This document shows, in pieces, positions 26,891 to 34,093 of a DNA stretch of 64,000 bases (within the stretch, counting starts at the first letter, position 1; every line of letters starts with the position of its first letter). The translations under genes were made by a program, and so were the position numbers. Location: NCBI GenBank assembly GCA_018402635.1, contig JAGYIP010000010.1, positions 41,953 to 105,952 on the forward strand, written 5' to 3'. Origin of the DNA: Burkholderiaceae bacterium (lineage in GTDB: Bacteria; Pseudomonadota; Gammaproteobacteria; Burkholderiales; Burkholderiaceae_A). The notes under the pieces are model-generated. The model made no database searches. It saw only the letters and a program-made list of their open reading frames with translations, and had not been told where the DNA came from.

Positions 26891-29605
26891 ATGAAAGAAG
26901 GTCAAGCAGGCACCCCCACCGCCCAGGTCATTCGGCAGTCCGACTACCGCCCCCCCAGCCACCGCATAACCGACCTTCAACTCGACTTTGAGCTTGGGCT
27001 TGAGGAGAGCTGGCTCACCTCGGACTTTGGGTTTGAGCCGCTTTTGGCGTCTTCGCAAGAGGGCTCAGCCGACCTTCTGCTTGCAGGCGATGGACTCTGT
27101 TTTGAGGCGGCCTGGCTTAATGGCGAGCCGCTTCATGCGCGGGCCTTCCAGGTGTCACCCGAGGCGTTCTGTTTAAACAATGCCAGCACAGGCCGGCTGC
27201 GCATTCGCACCCGGCTTCAGCCTTCTGCCAACACCGAGCTCATGGGCCTTTACGCCAGTCGCGGGGGGCTTTACACCCAGTGCGAGTCCGAGGGCTTTCG
27301 GCGCATGACCTATTTTCTCGACCGGCCCGATGTCATGACGGTGTACACGGTGACCTTAAGGGCACCGGTGGGCCAGTTTCCGGTGCTGCTCTCCAATGGC
27401 AATTTGGTAAAGGAGTACGAAGACAACGGCCAGCGTGTGAGCGTCTGGCACGACCCCTTCCCGAAGCCAAGCTATTTGTTTGCCCTGGTTGCGGCCGACC
27501 TGCAGTGCCTTGAAGCCTTTGTTACCAGCCTGTCGGGCGCGCGCAAGCAGCTGCAGGTTTACACCCGCCCGCAAGACCTTTGCCGGGCCGAGTTTGCGCT
27601 TGAAAGCCTAAAGCACTCGGTGGCCTGGGACGAGAAACGTTTTGGCCTTGAGCTCGATTTAGAGCGGTTCATGATTGTGGCGGTGCCCGACTTTAATTCA
27701 GGGGCGATGGAGAATAAGGGCCTAAACCTTTTCAACACCAAGTACGTTCTTGCCGACCCCGATACGGCCACCGACAAAGACTACGAGCTTGTCGAGGCGG
27801 TCATTGGCCACGAGTATTTTCATAACTGGACAGGCAATCGCATTACCTGCCGTGACTGGTTTCAGCTCACCTTAAAAGAGGGCTTGACGGTTTTTCGTGA
27901 CCAGGAGTTCACGGCCGATCGGCTGGCCGAGGGCCTAAGCCCCGAGCAGGCTGCAAGCGCGCGAGCCATTAAACGCATTGAAGATGTGCGCACGCTGCGC
28001 ACCCATCAGTTTCCTGAAGACGCCGGCCCCATGGCGCATCCGATTCGGCCCTTGCAGTACCAAGAGATTCGCAACTTTTATACGGCAACGGTCTATGAGA
28101 AGGGGGCCGAAGTCATTCGCATGCTGCAGACCCTTCTTGGCGAAGAAGGGTTTCGCAAGGGCATGGCCCTTTATGTGGAACGGCATGACGGCAGGGCGGC
28201 CACCTGCGAAGACTTCGTGAGCTCCATTCTTGATGCCAACAACAGGCCTGAGCTTTTTGAGCCTTTTATGCGCTGGTATTCGGCGGCAGGCACCCCCGGG
28301 GTCGGCGTAAAAAGCCACTGGGATGCGCAGCAGGCCAGGCTCACCCTTACGCTTACCCAGGCGTTGCAAGCCGGCCAGCAGCCGCTGGTTATCCCAATTC
28401 GTGCAGGCCTTTTAAGCGAAGAAGGCAGGCAGCTTTTAGAAGACCAGGTGCTCTTACTCACCGAGCTCGAGCAGTCCTTTGTTTTTAATCTGCCTTCCCA
28501 CAAAGGCAAGTCCGAGCCCATTGCATCGTTGCTTCGCGGTTTTTCAGCGCCGGTGCAGCTTGGGCAGGGTCTTAGCGCCAGGGCTCTGCAAAGCCTTGCC
28601 GCGCATGACACCGATGCCTTTAACCGTTGGGAGGCCTGCCAGCGCTTGATGCTTGCCCAGCTTATGCCCGAAGCCACCAGCGCCGAAGAGCGCGAGGGAT
28701 TAATGCATACGCTTTTGCGACTTGCAGCCGACCCGGCCTTAAGCGATGGGTTCAAGCTCTTGTGTCTCACGCCGCCCTCGGAGGCTTTGGTGGCAGAGCA
28801 CTGGTGCTCAGAGGGTCATGCCATTGACCCCAGTGCCATTCGGCGAAGGCTTGAGGCCCTAAGGCTTGCCATGGCCCTTGCGCTTGAGCCGGTGATGAAG
28901 CCCTTGGATGCCCAGATGGATGCAACCGAGCAGGCCGAGCATTACCAGCCCTCGGGGCCTGCGGCGGGTCGTCGGGCCCTTCAACACCTTGCCCAGTGGC
29001 TTCTTACCCTGCTAAGCCCAACACAAGACCGAGCCCAGCAGCTTTTAAAGCGCTACTTCGCGGCAACCAATATGACCCGGCGAATGGCATGCCTGTCTGG
29101 GCTTGTAAGTCTTCAGGGTATTGCAGCTCAGCCCTGCCAGAAGGCCCTGGATGACTTTCTGGAGCGCTACAAGGACAACGATCTGGCCCTAGACAAATGG
29201 TTCTCGGTGCAGGTTGCAACGGTTCGACTGCATGACACCGAGGGGCTTGATTTATTAGCCACCGTGCAGGGCCTGCTTGACCACCCGCGTTACGATTTGG
29301 GCAGTCCCAACCGTATTCGCTCGTTGCTCGGCCCCTTCTTTATGCAGGTCTCACCCGGTTTTCATCGCAGCGACGGGGCGGGCTACCGGCTCTGGTGCGA
29401 GCAGCTTGCGCGCCTGGCGAGCCGAAACAGTCAGCTTGCCTCTCGGCTTGCCCGGTCGCTTGATCGCTGGCAGGCCTTTGAGCCGCAGCGTCGCCTGGCC
29501 ATGCGCAAGGCCATTGAGGCCTTGGCAGAAAGCCCAGGCCTGCCTGCCGATCTTGCCGAGGTCTGTGGCAGGTTTCTTGCCGATGTCACGGAATCGTCAC
29601 GATGA
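26891..29605 (+). CDS. pepN: Aminopeptidase N (M1 family)
   Basis: Broad-specificity zinc aminopeptidase of the cytoplasm, about 904 residues, near the E. coli PepN length. It opens with IRQSDYRPPSHRITDLQLDFEL. The substrate-binding GAMENKGLN motif lies near residue 275, and the zinc site HEYFHNWTGNRITCRDWFQLTLKEG near residue 310 (HExxH, Glu 19 residues later). FRDQEFTADR and the catalytic Tyr region NFYTATVYEKGAEVIRML follow, then an alpha-helical C-domain typical of bacterial PepN. I chose ATG 26891 because homology begins within ten residues of it. It is divergent from the pilus genes and on the same strand as ppk2 downstream. Confidence 0.96.
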   Translation: MKEGQAGTPTAQVIRQSDYRPPSHRITDLQLDFELGLEESWLTSDFGFEPLLASSQEGSADLLLAGDGLCFEAAWLNGEPLHARAFQVSPEAFCLNNASTGRLRIRTRLQPSANTELMGLYASRGGLYTQCESEGFRRMTYFLDRPDVMTVYTVTLRAPVGQFPVLLSNGNLVKEYEDNGQRVSVWHDPFPKPSYLFALVAADLQCLEAFVTSLSGARKQLQVYTRPQDLCRAEFALESLKHSVAWDEKRFGLELDLERFMIVAVPDFNSGAMENKGLNLFNTKYVLADPDTATDKDYELVEAVIGHEYFHNWTGNRITCRDWFQLTLKEGLTVFRDQEFTADRLAEGLSPEQAASARAIKRIEDVRTLRTHQFPEDAGPMAHPIRPLQYQEIRNFYTATVYEKGAEVIRMLQTLLGEEGFRKGMALYVERHDGRAATCEDFVSSILDANNRPELFEPFMRWYSAAGTPGVGVKSHWDAQQARLTLTLTQALQAGQQPLVIPIRAGLLSEEGRQLLEDQVLLLTELEQSFVFNLPSHKGKSEPIASLLRGFSAPVQLGQGLSARALQSLAAHDTDAFNRWEACQRLMLAQLMPEATSAEEREGLMHTLLRLAADPALSDGFKLLCLTPPSEALVAEHWCSEGHAIDPSAIRRRLEALRLAMALALEPVMKPLDAQMDATEQAEHYQPSGPAAGRRALQHLAQWLLTLLSPTQDRAQQLLKRYFAATNMTRRMACLSGLVSLQGIAAQPCQKALDDFLERYKDNDLALDKWFSVQVATVRLHDTEGLDLLATVQGLLDHPRYDLGSPNRIRSLLGPFFMQVSPGFHRSDGAGYRLWCEQLARLASRNSQLASRLARSLDRWQAFEPQRRLAMRKAIEALAESPGLPADLAEVCGRFLADVTESSR

Positions 29606-29688
29606 TGGCCTAGATTGGAAGACCTGCAGCCCATGGCCCACTTCTTTTTAGCCCGTTGACAATACTTTCCCAACGAGACGAATACCCG

Positions 29689-30609
29689 ATGACCCAGCCC
29701 CCCTTAAGCTTTCAGCAGCGCGCTGACCTTGACCTTCTTGATAGCTACGATGAAGAGCTTGAAATGGAGCTTGACGACGACCGGCTGGATGCGCTCTTGC
29801 TTGATGGGCCTCAGCAGAGCCCTTCCACCGAGGGCGCCATTGACCGCAGGCTTTATTTTCGTGAACTCTTTCGTCTGCAGGGCGAGCTGGTGAAGCTGCA
29901 GGACTGGGTGGTTGAGAAGAAGTTAAAGCTTGTTGTGCTCTTTGAAGGCCGCGATGCGGCAGGCAAGGGAGGCGCCATTAAGCGCATCACCCAAAGGCTT
30001 AACCCCCGCGTGGCCCGGGTGGCCGCGCTTTCGGCCCCGAACCAGCGCGAGCGCACCCAGTGGTACTTTCAGCGCTACGTCAGTCATCTTCCTGCAGGCG
30101 GTGAAATTGTTCTGTTCGACCGCAGCTGGTACAACCGAGCCGGCGTTGAGAAGGTGATGGGCTTTTGCAACGAGGACGAGTACGAAGACTTCTTTCGAAC
30201 CGTTCCCGAGTTTGAAAAAATGCTGGTGCGTTCCGGAATTATTCTAATTAAGTACTGGTTCTCCATTTCGGATGAAGAGCAGCACATGCGCTTTACCATG
30301 CGCATGAAAGACCCATTAAAGCAGTGGAAGCTCTCGCCCATGGATCTCGAATCGCGCAGGCGATGGGAGGCCTACACCAAGGCCAAGGAACTTATGCTTG
30401 AACGCACGCACATTCCCGAGGCACGCTGGTGGGTCGTTGAGGGCAACGATAAAAAGCGCGCGCGTTTGAACTGCATGGCCCATTTGTTAAGCCAGATTTC
30501 TTATGCTGAGGTGCCCCACGAGCCCGTTGCTCTGCCGGCACGCGAGAAAAACCCCGATTACTTTCGCAGGCCCGTGCCTGCAGAAATGTTTGTTCCTTCG
30601 GTGTACTAA
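29689..30609 (+). CDS. ppk2: Polyphosphate kinase 2 family protein
   Basis: PPK2-family kinase that transfers phosphate between polyphosphate and nucleotides, usually making GTP/ATP from NDP. About 306 residues. An acidic N-terminal stretch (DSYDEELEMELDDDRLDALL) precedes the kinase core. Walker A is GRDAAGKGGAIKR near residue 90, Walker B is VLFDRSWYNRAGVEKVMGF near residue 145, and the lid region is MRMKDPLKQWKLSPMDLESRRRWEAYTKAKE. YAEVPHEPVALP lies near the C-terminus. This is the one-domain class I type. The start is ATG 29689. A perfect -35-like TTGACA occurs at 29656 but a -10 hexamer at the right distance is poor, so I do not call a promoter. An 83-base gap separates it from pepN. Confidence 0.92.
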   Translation: MTQPPLSFQQRADLDLLDSYDEELEMELDDDRLDALLLDGPQQSPSTEGAIDRRLYFRELFRLQGELVKLQDWVVEKKLKLVVLFEGRDAAGKGGAIKRITQRLNPRVARVAALSAPNQRERTQWYFQRYVSHLPAGGEIVLFDRSWYNRAGVEKVMGFCNEDEYEDFFRTVPEFEKMLVRSGIILIKYWFSISDEEQHMRFTMRMKDPLKQWKLSPMDLESRRRWEAYTKAKELMLERTHIPEARWWVVEGNDKKRARLNCMAHLLSQISYAEVPHEPVALPAREKNPDYFRRPVPAEMFVPSVY

Positions 30610-30776
30610 GGCCGAGAGCCGCTGGGCGGCACCCCATTAGGTGTGTTTATCTCCACTATATTAAAGGAGCGGTACACTTTGCCGATACTCAATACTACGT
30701 AACATCTAAGCGAGCCATTCATCAAAGGCTCCACCAAAGAGTAAACCGCACGACTCGGCACAATCTGAGGGTGACC

Positions 30777-31265
30777 ATGTCAGAACCTGTTGAATTTAAA
30801 ATTGACAAATCCGCCTTTGACGATTTGAGCCTTACCGCCCTGCGGGGGGCAAGTGTTGCCTTTTTCGATGAGAACAAACTCAGCGGGCAGGAGAGACTTT
30901 TTTACCGCTTGTGGGCGAGCAAGACCCTTAAGACAGTCGTCTTTGTTCCGGATCAGGTCATACAAAAAAAAGACTCGGTTCCTGATGATGCCTATGTGGT
31001 GGTCTCGGGAGAGGTGCAGGTCATCGACGAATCGCAGGAGTACCGGTTTGGCCCTGGCGCTGTCATCGGGTTGGCGGAGGGTCTTTGCGACCTGCCTGTT
31101 CGTCACGAGTACAAGGCAGTTTCCGCGGTGACTTGCAAGATTATTCCAATAGAAACTGCTGGCCGAGAAATCGTACGTATCAATTCAGGGCTCAAGGGCA
31201 TCTGCCGTTTTACGGTGGAGAGGATTCTCGGGAAACGTACGGTTGTCCCTGATTTCATGAAATAG
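30777..31265 (+). CDS. Stand-alone cyclic-nucleotide-binding-like domain protein
   Basis: Protein of 162 residues made almost entirely of a cNMP-binding (CAP effector-like) beta-roll: VVFVPDQVIQKKDSVPDDAYVVVSGEVQVI, then YRFGPGAVIGLAEGLCDLPVRHEYKAV. The phosphate-binding cassette is degenerate: the acidic and Arg positions remain (GLAEG and PVRHEY) but the usual FGE-x-ALL and R-x-AT spacing is altered, so nucleotide binding is doubtful. No helix-turn-helix follows, so it is not a CRP-like transcription factor. No signal peptide or membrane segment. I chose ATG 30777 over GTG 30771 because GAGG lies just before the GTG. It is followed after 7 bases by a second cNMP-domain gene and lies upstream of the giant adhesin. 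Function unknown. Confidence 0.72.
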   Translation: MSEPVEFKIDKSAFDDLSLTALRGASVAFFDENKLSGQERLFYRLWASKTLKTVVFVPDQVIQKKDSVPDDAYVVVSGEVQVIDESQEYRFGPGAVIGLAEGLCDLPVRHEYKAVSAVTCKIIPIETAGREIVRINSGLKGICRFTVERILGKRTVVPDFMK

Positions 31266-31272
31266 CTTTTTA

Positions 31273-32124
31273 ATGCCTAAGCCTCCCCCCCTTCAAGAGT
31301 TGTCACCCTCCCTAACGATAGAGGAAGTTTGTGAGGCGGCGGCTCGGCGCAGTGCAGAGCTGAGCGAGGAGACACACCAGGTCTCCGAATCTCTGGTTAA
31401 GGCGCTTCGCCTCTTTACGAAGAGGGAGGAAATTCCTGCTGATTTAGTGCCAACGCTGCAAACACTACCGGCGATACCGGAGCCGGTGAGGGCGATCGCC
31501 GTGCCTGAAGTGGAGCTTAAACCCAAGCCCAAGTCAGCGCCGGTGAGGGCGATCGCCGTGCCTGAAGTGGAGCTCAAACCCGAGCCCAAGTCAGCGCCTA
31601 CGGTCCCTGTGCAGGCCGCCAAGGCTCTGGCAGCGGTTACCCCTCAACCGACTGAGCAGAATGTCTTCGTATCCTTCAAGCCAGCTGCCCTCGCGGCTGA
31701 GGAAGACCCTTCGCAGTCGCTTACCCTGGCACCACTTGCCGAGCCGCCTGAGCAGCCCGCTCTTGGCCCCAATGAGGTCTACTTTGCACCCGGCCAGCTC
31801 TTGTTTAACAAGGGAGATGGCGCCGACAATTTCTTTGTCATTCGAAAGGGCAATGTGGCCTTGTTTGAGCCCATCTCGCAGAAGGAAATCGCTGTGCTTT
31901 CAGCCGGTGTCTCTTTTGGAGAGCAGGCTATCCTGGTGGGCGGGGTGCGCAGTGTCTCTGCCCGATCTGTCGATGGCGTCATCTGCCTAGCCCTGTCTGC
32001 AAAAACACTGCGCGACATGCTTGAGGTTCAGGAGGGATCGATCAAACCGGTCATCGAGGCACTGCTGCTCCAGCTTTATCTGCGCAATGACCTGCAGGCA
32101 CGCGGCCACCAGTTCAGCGCTTAG
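31273..32124 (+). CDS. Protein with Pro-rich linker and C-terminal cyclic-nucleotide-binding domain
   Basis: The 283 residues divide into three parts. A helical N-terminal region (IEEVCEAAARRSAELSEETHQVSESLVKALRLF) comes first, then a Pro/Ala/Lys linker that includes two copies of a 19-residue repeat (PVRAIAVPEVELKPKPKSA). A canonical cNMP-binding beta-roll runs from about 165 to 270: VYFAPGQLLFNKGDGADNFFVIRKGNVALFE, then VSFGEQAILVGGVRSVSARSV. The cassette keeps FGE and the phosphate-contacting Arg, so real ligand binding is more plausible than in the preceding gene. There is no DNA-binding or enzymatic domain and no export signal. It forms an apparent two-gene unit with the gene upstream. 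A role in controlling or assisting the neighbouring adhesin is inference from position only. Confidence 0.75.
   Translation: MPKPPPLQELSPSLTIEEVCEAAARRSAELSEETHQVSESLVKALRLFTKREEIPADLVPTLQTLPAIPEPVRAIAVPEVELKPKPKSAPVRAIAVPEVELKPEPKSAPTVPVQAAKALAAVTPQPTEQNVFVSFKPAALAAEEDPSQSLTLAPLAEPPEQPALGPNEVYFAPGQLLFNKGDGADNFFVIRKGNVALFEPISQKEIAVLSAGVSFGEQAILVGGVRSVSARSVDGVICLALSAKTLRDMLEVQEGSIKPVIEALLLQLYLRNDLQARGHQFSA
31483..31596 (+). repeat. Two tandem 57-bp units in the linker of the cNMP-domain gene
   Basis: Two adjacent copies encode PVRAIAVPEVELKPKPKSA and the same with one Lys-to-Glu change. Only a few bases differ, so the duplication is recent. It lengthens the flexible linker by 19 residues. Confidence 0.9.
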
Positions 32125-32136
32125 CGCCGCGCACTG

Positions 32137-32156
32137 GCAGCCAGAGTGCTGGCTGC
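32137..32156 (+). terminator. Hairpin after the cNMP-domain genes
   Basis: GCAGCCAG-AGTG-CTGGCTGC, a perfect 8-base stem with a 4-base loop, begins 12 bases after the stop at 32124. There is no T-tract, so it may be a 3'-end stabiliser or a weak terminator. Confidence 0.4.
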
Positions 32157-32248
32157 GAGAACTTCGGCTTGCCGAATTAACGCTGTCGCGTGAACGTGCA
32201 ACCCGTGCTTGAGAAAGATCTTCTGAGAGACTAAATGTGAAGCAACAT

Positions 32249-32274
32249 TGACGAAAAGTACAACATTTTCGTCA
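32249..32274. promoter_or_regulatory. Perfect 9-base inverted repeat, possible operator
   Basis: TGACGAAAA-gtacaaca-TTTTCGTCA. The flanking word ACATTGACG occurs at its left edge and again just to its right (near 32276). Symmetry and position between two transcription units suggest a protein-binding site; a small hairpin RNA is the alternative. Confidence 0.4.
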
Positions 32275-32558
32275 CCACATTGACGGGGCTTGTCGGGGCC
32301 CATAAGCGCGTTGTTTAAATTCCTCTAAATGAATATACCTGAACAATTGGGATCCTGGAGTCATCGAGCTTGAGCGAGCAGCACTCGGGTGGGCCGAGGG
32401 TAGCCGTCTTACAACGGTGGCAATCCCTATATCTGGTTGCCATTTAATGTGACTTTCTCCTTGTTTTTTGGGGTGTTTAAGAGGAATATGAGGTTGGGGG
32501 ATTCTATCCGAAAACTTTATAAATCAGTAATTTGTAAATCAATGAAGGAGTACGCATC

Positions 32559-32897
32559 TTGCAGAAAGATATTTTCGTAGACGGCATCGGAAATATTTCC
32601 GTACAGGCCGGCTTGGCCAGGATTGAATTAATGGGGTTACAGAAACTCCCGTCGGAGGGAACCTCGCCAGCCTTCGATGTGAGTGAGCGACTTGCCATGA
32701 GTCTCGAAACAATGTTGAGGATGCATGGAGCGCTGTCGGAAATAGTGAACCAAATGGAGTCGAAAGGACTGATCAAGAAGAACGCGGACGGCGCCCCTGG
32801 CGCGCAAGATGAACACAGCCGTGATCGAGAAGAGAAAAGGCACGGCAGCTTGAAAATTCAGAACAGCCCCTCATCCATGGAGCCTGCATCCGGATGA
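32559..32897 (+). CDS. Small protein of unknown family, translationally coupled to the giant adhesin gene
   Basis: 112 residues. The start is TTG at 32559, supported by AAGGAG about ten bases upstream. The N-terminal half is compact and predicted mixed beta/helix (KDIFVDGIGNISVQAGLARI, then LMGLQKL). A helical heptad-like stretch follows (SERLAMSLETMLRMHGALSEIVNQME). The last 35 residues are charged and disordered-looking. No signal peptide or membrane segment. Its TGA overlaps the ATG of the adhesin gene (ATGA at 32894), so the two are very likely translated together. That suggests a cytoplasmic partner such as a secretion chaperone or regulator of the giant protein, but I do not recognise the family and this is inference. 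The upstream non-coding gap presumably carries its promoter. Confidence 0.65.
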   Translation: MQKDIFVDGIGNISVQAGLARIELMGLQKLPSEGTSPAFDVSERLAMSLETMLRMHGALSEIVNQMESKGLIKKNADGAPGAQDEHSRDREEKRHGSLKIQNSPSSMEPASG

Positions 32898-34093
32898 ATT
32901 CCAGGATGCTGCCACCCGACCGGCATGCCAGTGGTGTGTCGACTCGCACAACGACGTCAGGCGGTCGTGTAGCAAGAACGGTCGGTTCGTTTGGCAATCT
33001 TCCGCTGAACAGGGACGTTTCACTGTTGACGGCGCTTGTCGGGGCGATGATTGTCAACGAGTCTCAGGCGGCTCTACTCAGCGCCAAACCTGCACCACCC
33101 TTGGAATTGCCACCCAAAGACGGTCTGCAGGAGGCAATTGGCGATGCTCTTTACGACTCAATCCTGCAGCTTCGTCCCGAGGGGTGGCTGCTTGCTCTCG
33201 TTTGTGACATTCAGGAGCTCTGCCGTCACGAAGAGATGGCGACAGGCGAACTTGAAAAACTCATCCTCACATTTCTTCCAGATTTATCAACACCAAACAG
33301 TCAGTCTCCGCTGGGCTATCAGTTGGCGGTCGACAGGCTCACCCAAGTTAATTTATCTCTCGCGGGTGAGGACAGTGATGACCAAACAGGTGAGACGGGC
33401 ACCAACAAACCGTTCGTGTCGGACGAACTTGATCGATCTGGAAGTGAAGCCTTTTATGCCGTTGATGAACATGTAGAGGCTCCAGTTGCTGAATTCCTTG
33501 AGCAGTTGTTCGCGCAAGAGGCATTCGTCCCGGATACACACGAAAGCGATATTTACGAGGTCACGCTAGCAGACCTCTCTGACTACCTATCGATGGAGTG
33601 GTCTGGTCAAGATCCAGCAACTGAAGCGACGGCCGATACTCAGCAGGAGCAAGAGGAGGACTCGCGCACCAGCCTAACCGAGGCTGATTTTGAAGATCTC
33701 ACCCTCGAAGAGGGCGAACTCGATCCGAACCAAATCACGATCGCTGAGAGTTCTGAGGGAACCTACTTCCCAGCGGGTTCGCTGGCACAGGCAGGTGGCG
33801 GTGGCGGCGGTGGCGGTGGCGGCGGTGGTGGTGGCTTCAGTGGCCGTGTGATTGATGGCTATGTGGAAAACAGTTTGGTGTTTGTCGATGCTGATGGCGA
33901 CTACGTGTGGGACACCGATGAGGTTTGGGCGATCACCGATGCGAGTGGTGCCTATACCCTCGCGTACACCGGTAGCCTCACTGGTCTAAATATCGTGACC
34001 GATGGTAGTTATTACTACGACGCGGCAACGAAGACGGTGTATACCGATGCCCGAAGCGACTGCCCTTGGACTGAGTTCGGATTACTTCGTTAA
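32894..34093 (+). CDS. Adhesin segment 1: head, acidic linker, poly-Gly, first beta-domain
   Basis: Residues 1-30 are basic and polar, followed by a hydrophobic patch ([21 protein letters not shown]) that is not a classical signal peptide. Residues 75-150 look globular and helical ([20 protein letters not shown]). Residues 160-300 are strongly acidic (many Asp/Glu, for example [15 protein letters not shown]). Fourteen consecutive glycines lead into [20 protein letters not shown], a beta-domain seen near the N-terminus of other giant proteobacterial repeat proteins. The frame ends at a false stop at 34093. Removing one C from GCCCG near 34052 restores [17 protein letters not shown]. Confidence 0.75.
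   Translation: MNSRMLPPDRHASGVSTRTTTSGGRVARTVGSFGNLPLNRDVSLLTALVGAMIVNESQAALLSAKPAPPLELPPKDGLQEAIGDALYDSILQLRPEGWLLALVCDIQELCRHEEMATGELEKLILTFLPDLSTPNSQSPLGYQLAVDRLTQVNLSLAGEDSDDQTGETGTNKPFVSDELDRSGSEAFYAVDEHVEAPVAEFLEQLFAQEAFVPDTHESDIYEVTLADLSDYLSMEWSGQDPATEATADTQQEQEEDSRTSLTEADFEDLTLEEGELDPNQITIAESSEGTYFPAGSLAQAGGGGGGGGGGGGGGFSGRVIDGYVENSLVFVDADGDYVWDTDEVWAITDASGAYTLAYTGSLTGLNIVTDGSYYYDAATKTVYTDARSDCPWTEFGLLR

Larger units (their letters stand above)
32125..32558. promoter_or_regulatory. 434-bp non-coding gap with several dyads upstream of the adhesin unit
   Basis: The only gap above 300 bases in the window. It holds a perfect 8-base hairpin just after the preceding stop (32137-32156), a 9-base inverted repeat (32249-32274) whose ACATTGACG half recurs about 31 bases downstream, and a 6-base dyad TGGCAA-N13-TTGCCA (32418-32442). 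An AT-rich stretch near 32490-32525 includes TTGGGG and TATAAA hexamers at 17-18 spacing, a weak sigma70-like candidate. No open frame with family resemblance and no known riboswitch pattern was recognised. Confidence 0.5.

Noticed and set aside
29656..29690. Sigma70 promoter with perfect TTGACA before ppk2
   Set aside because: No acceptable -10 hexamer at 16-18 bases, and the start of transcription would fall at the ATG.
30777..32124. CRP/FNR-type transcription regulators
   Set aside because: Both proteins end after the beta-roll with no helix-turn-helix domain.
32418..32442. Sigma54 promoter suggested by TGGCAA and TTGCCA
   Set aside because: The GG and GC elements are 18 bases apart, not the 10 needed; it is a plain inverted repeat.
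32330..32460. c-di-GMP riboswitch upstream of the adhesin
   Set aside because: Small hairpins are present but none of the conserved GEMM core sequence could be matched by eye.
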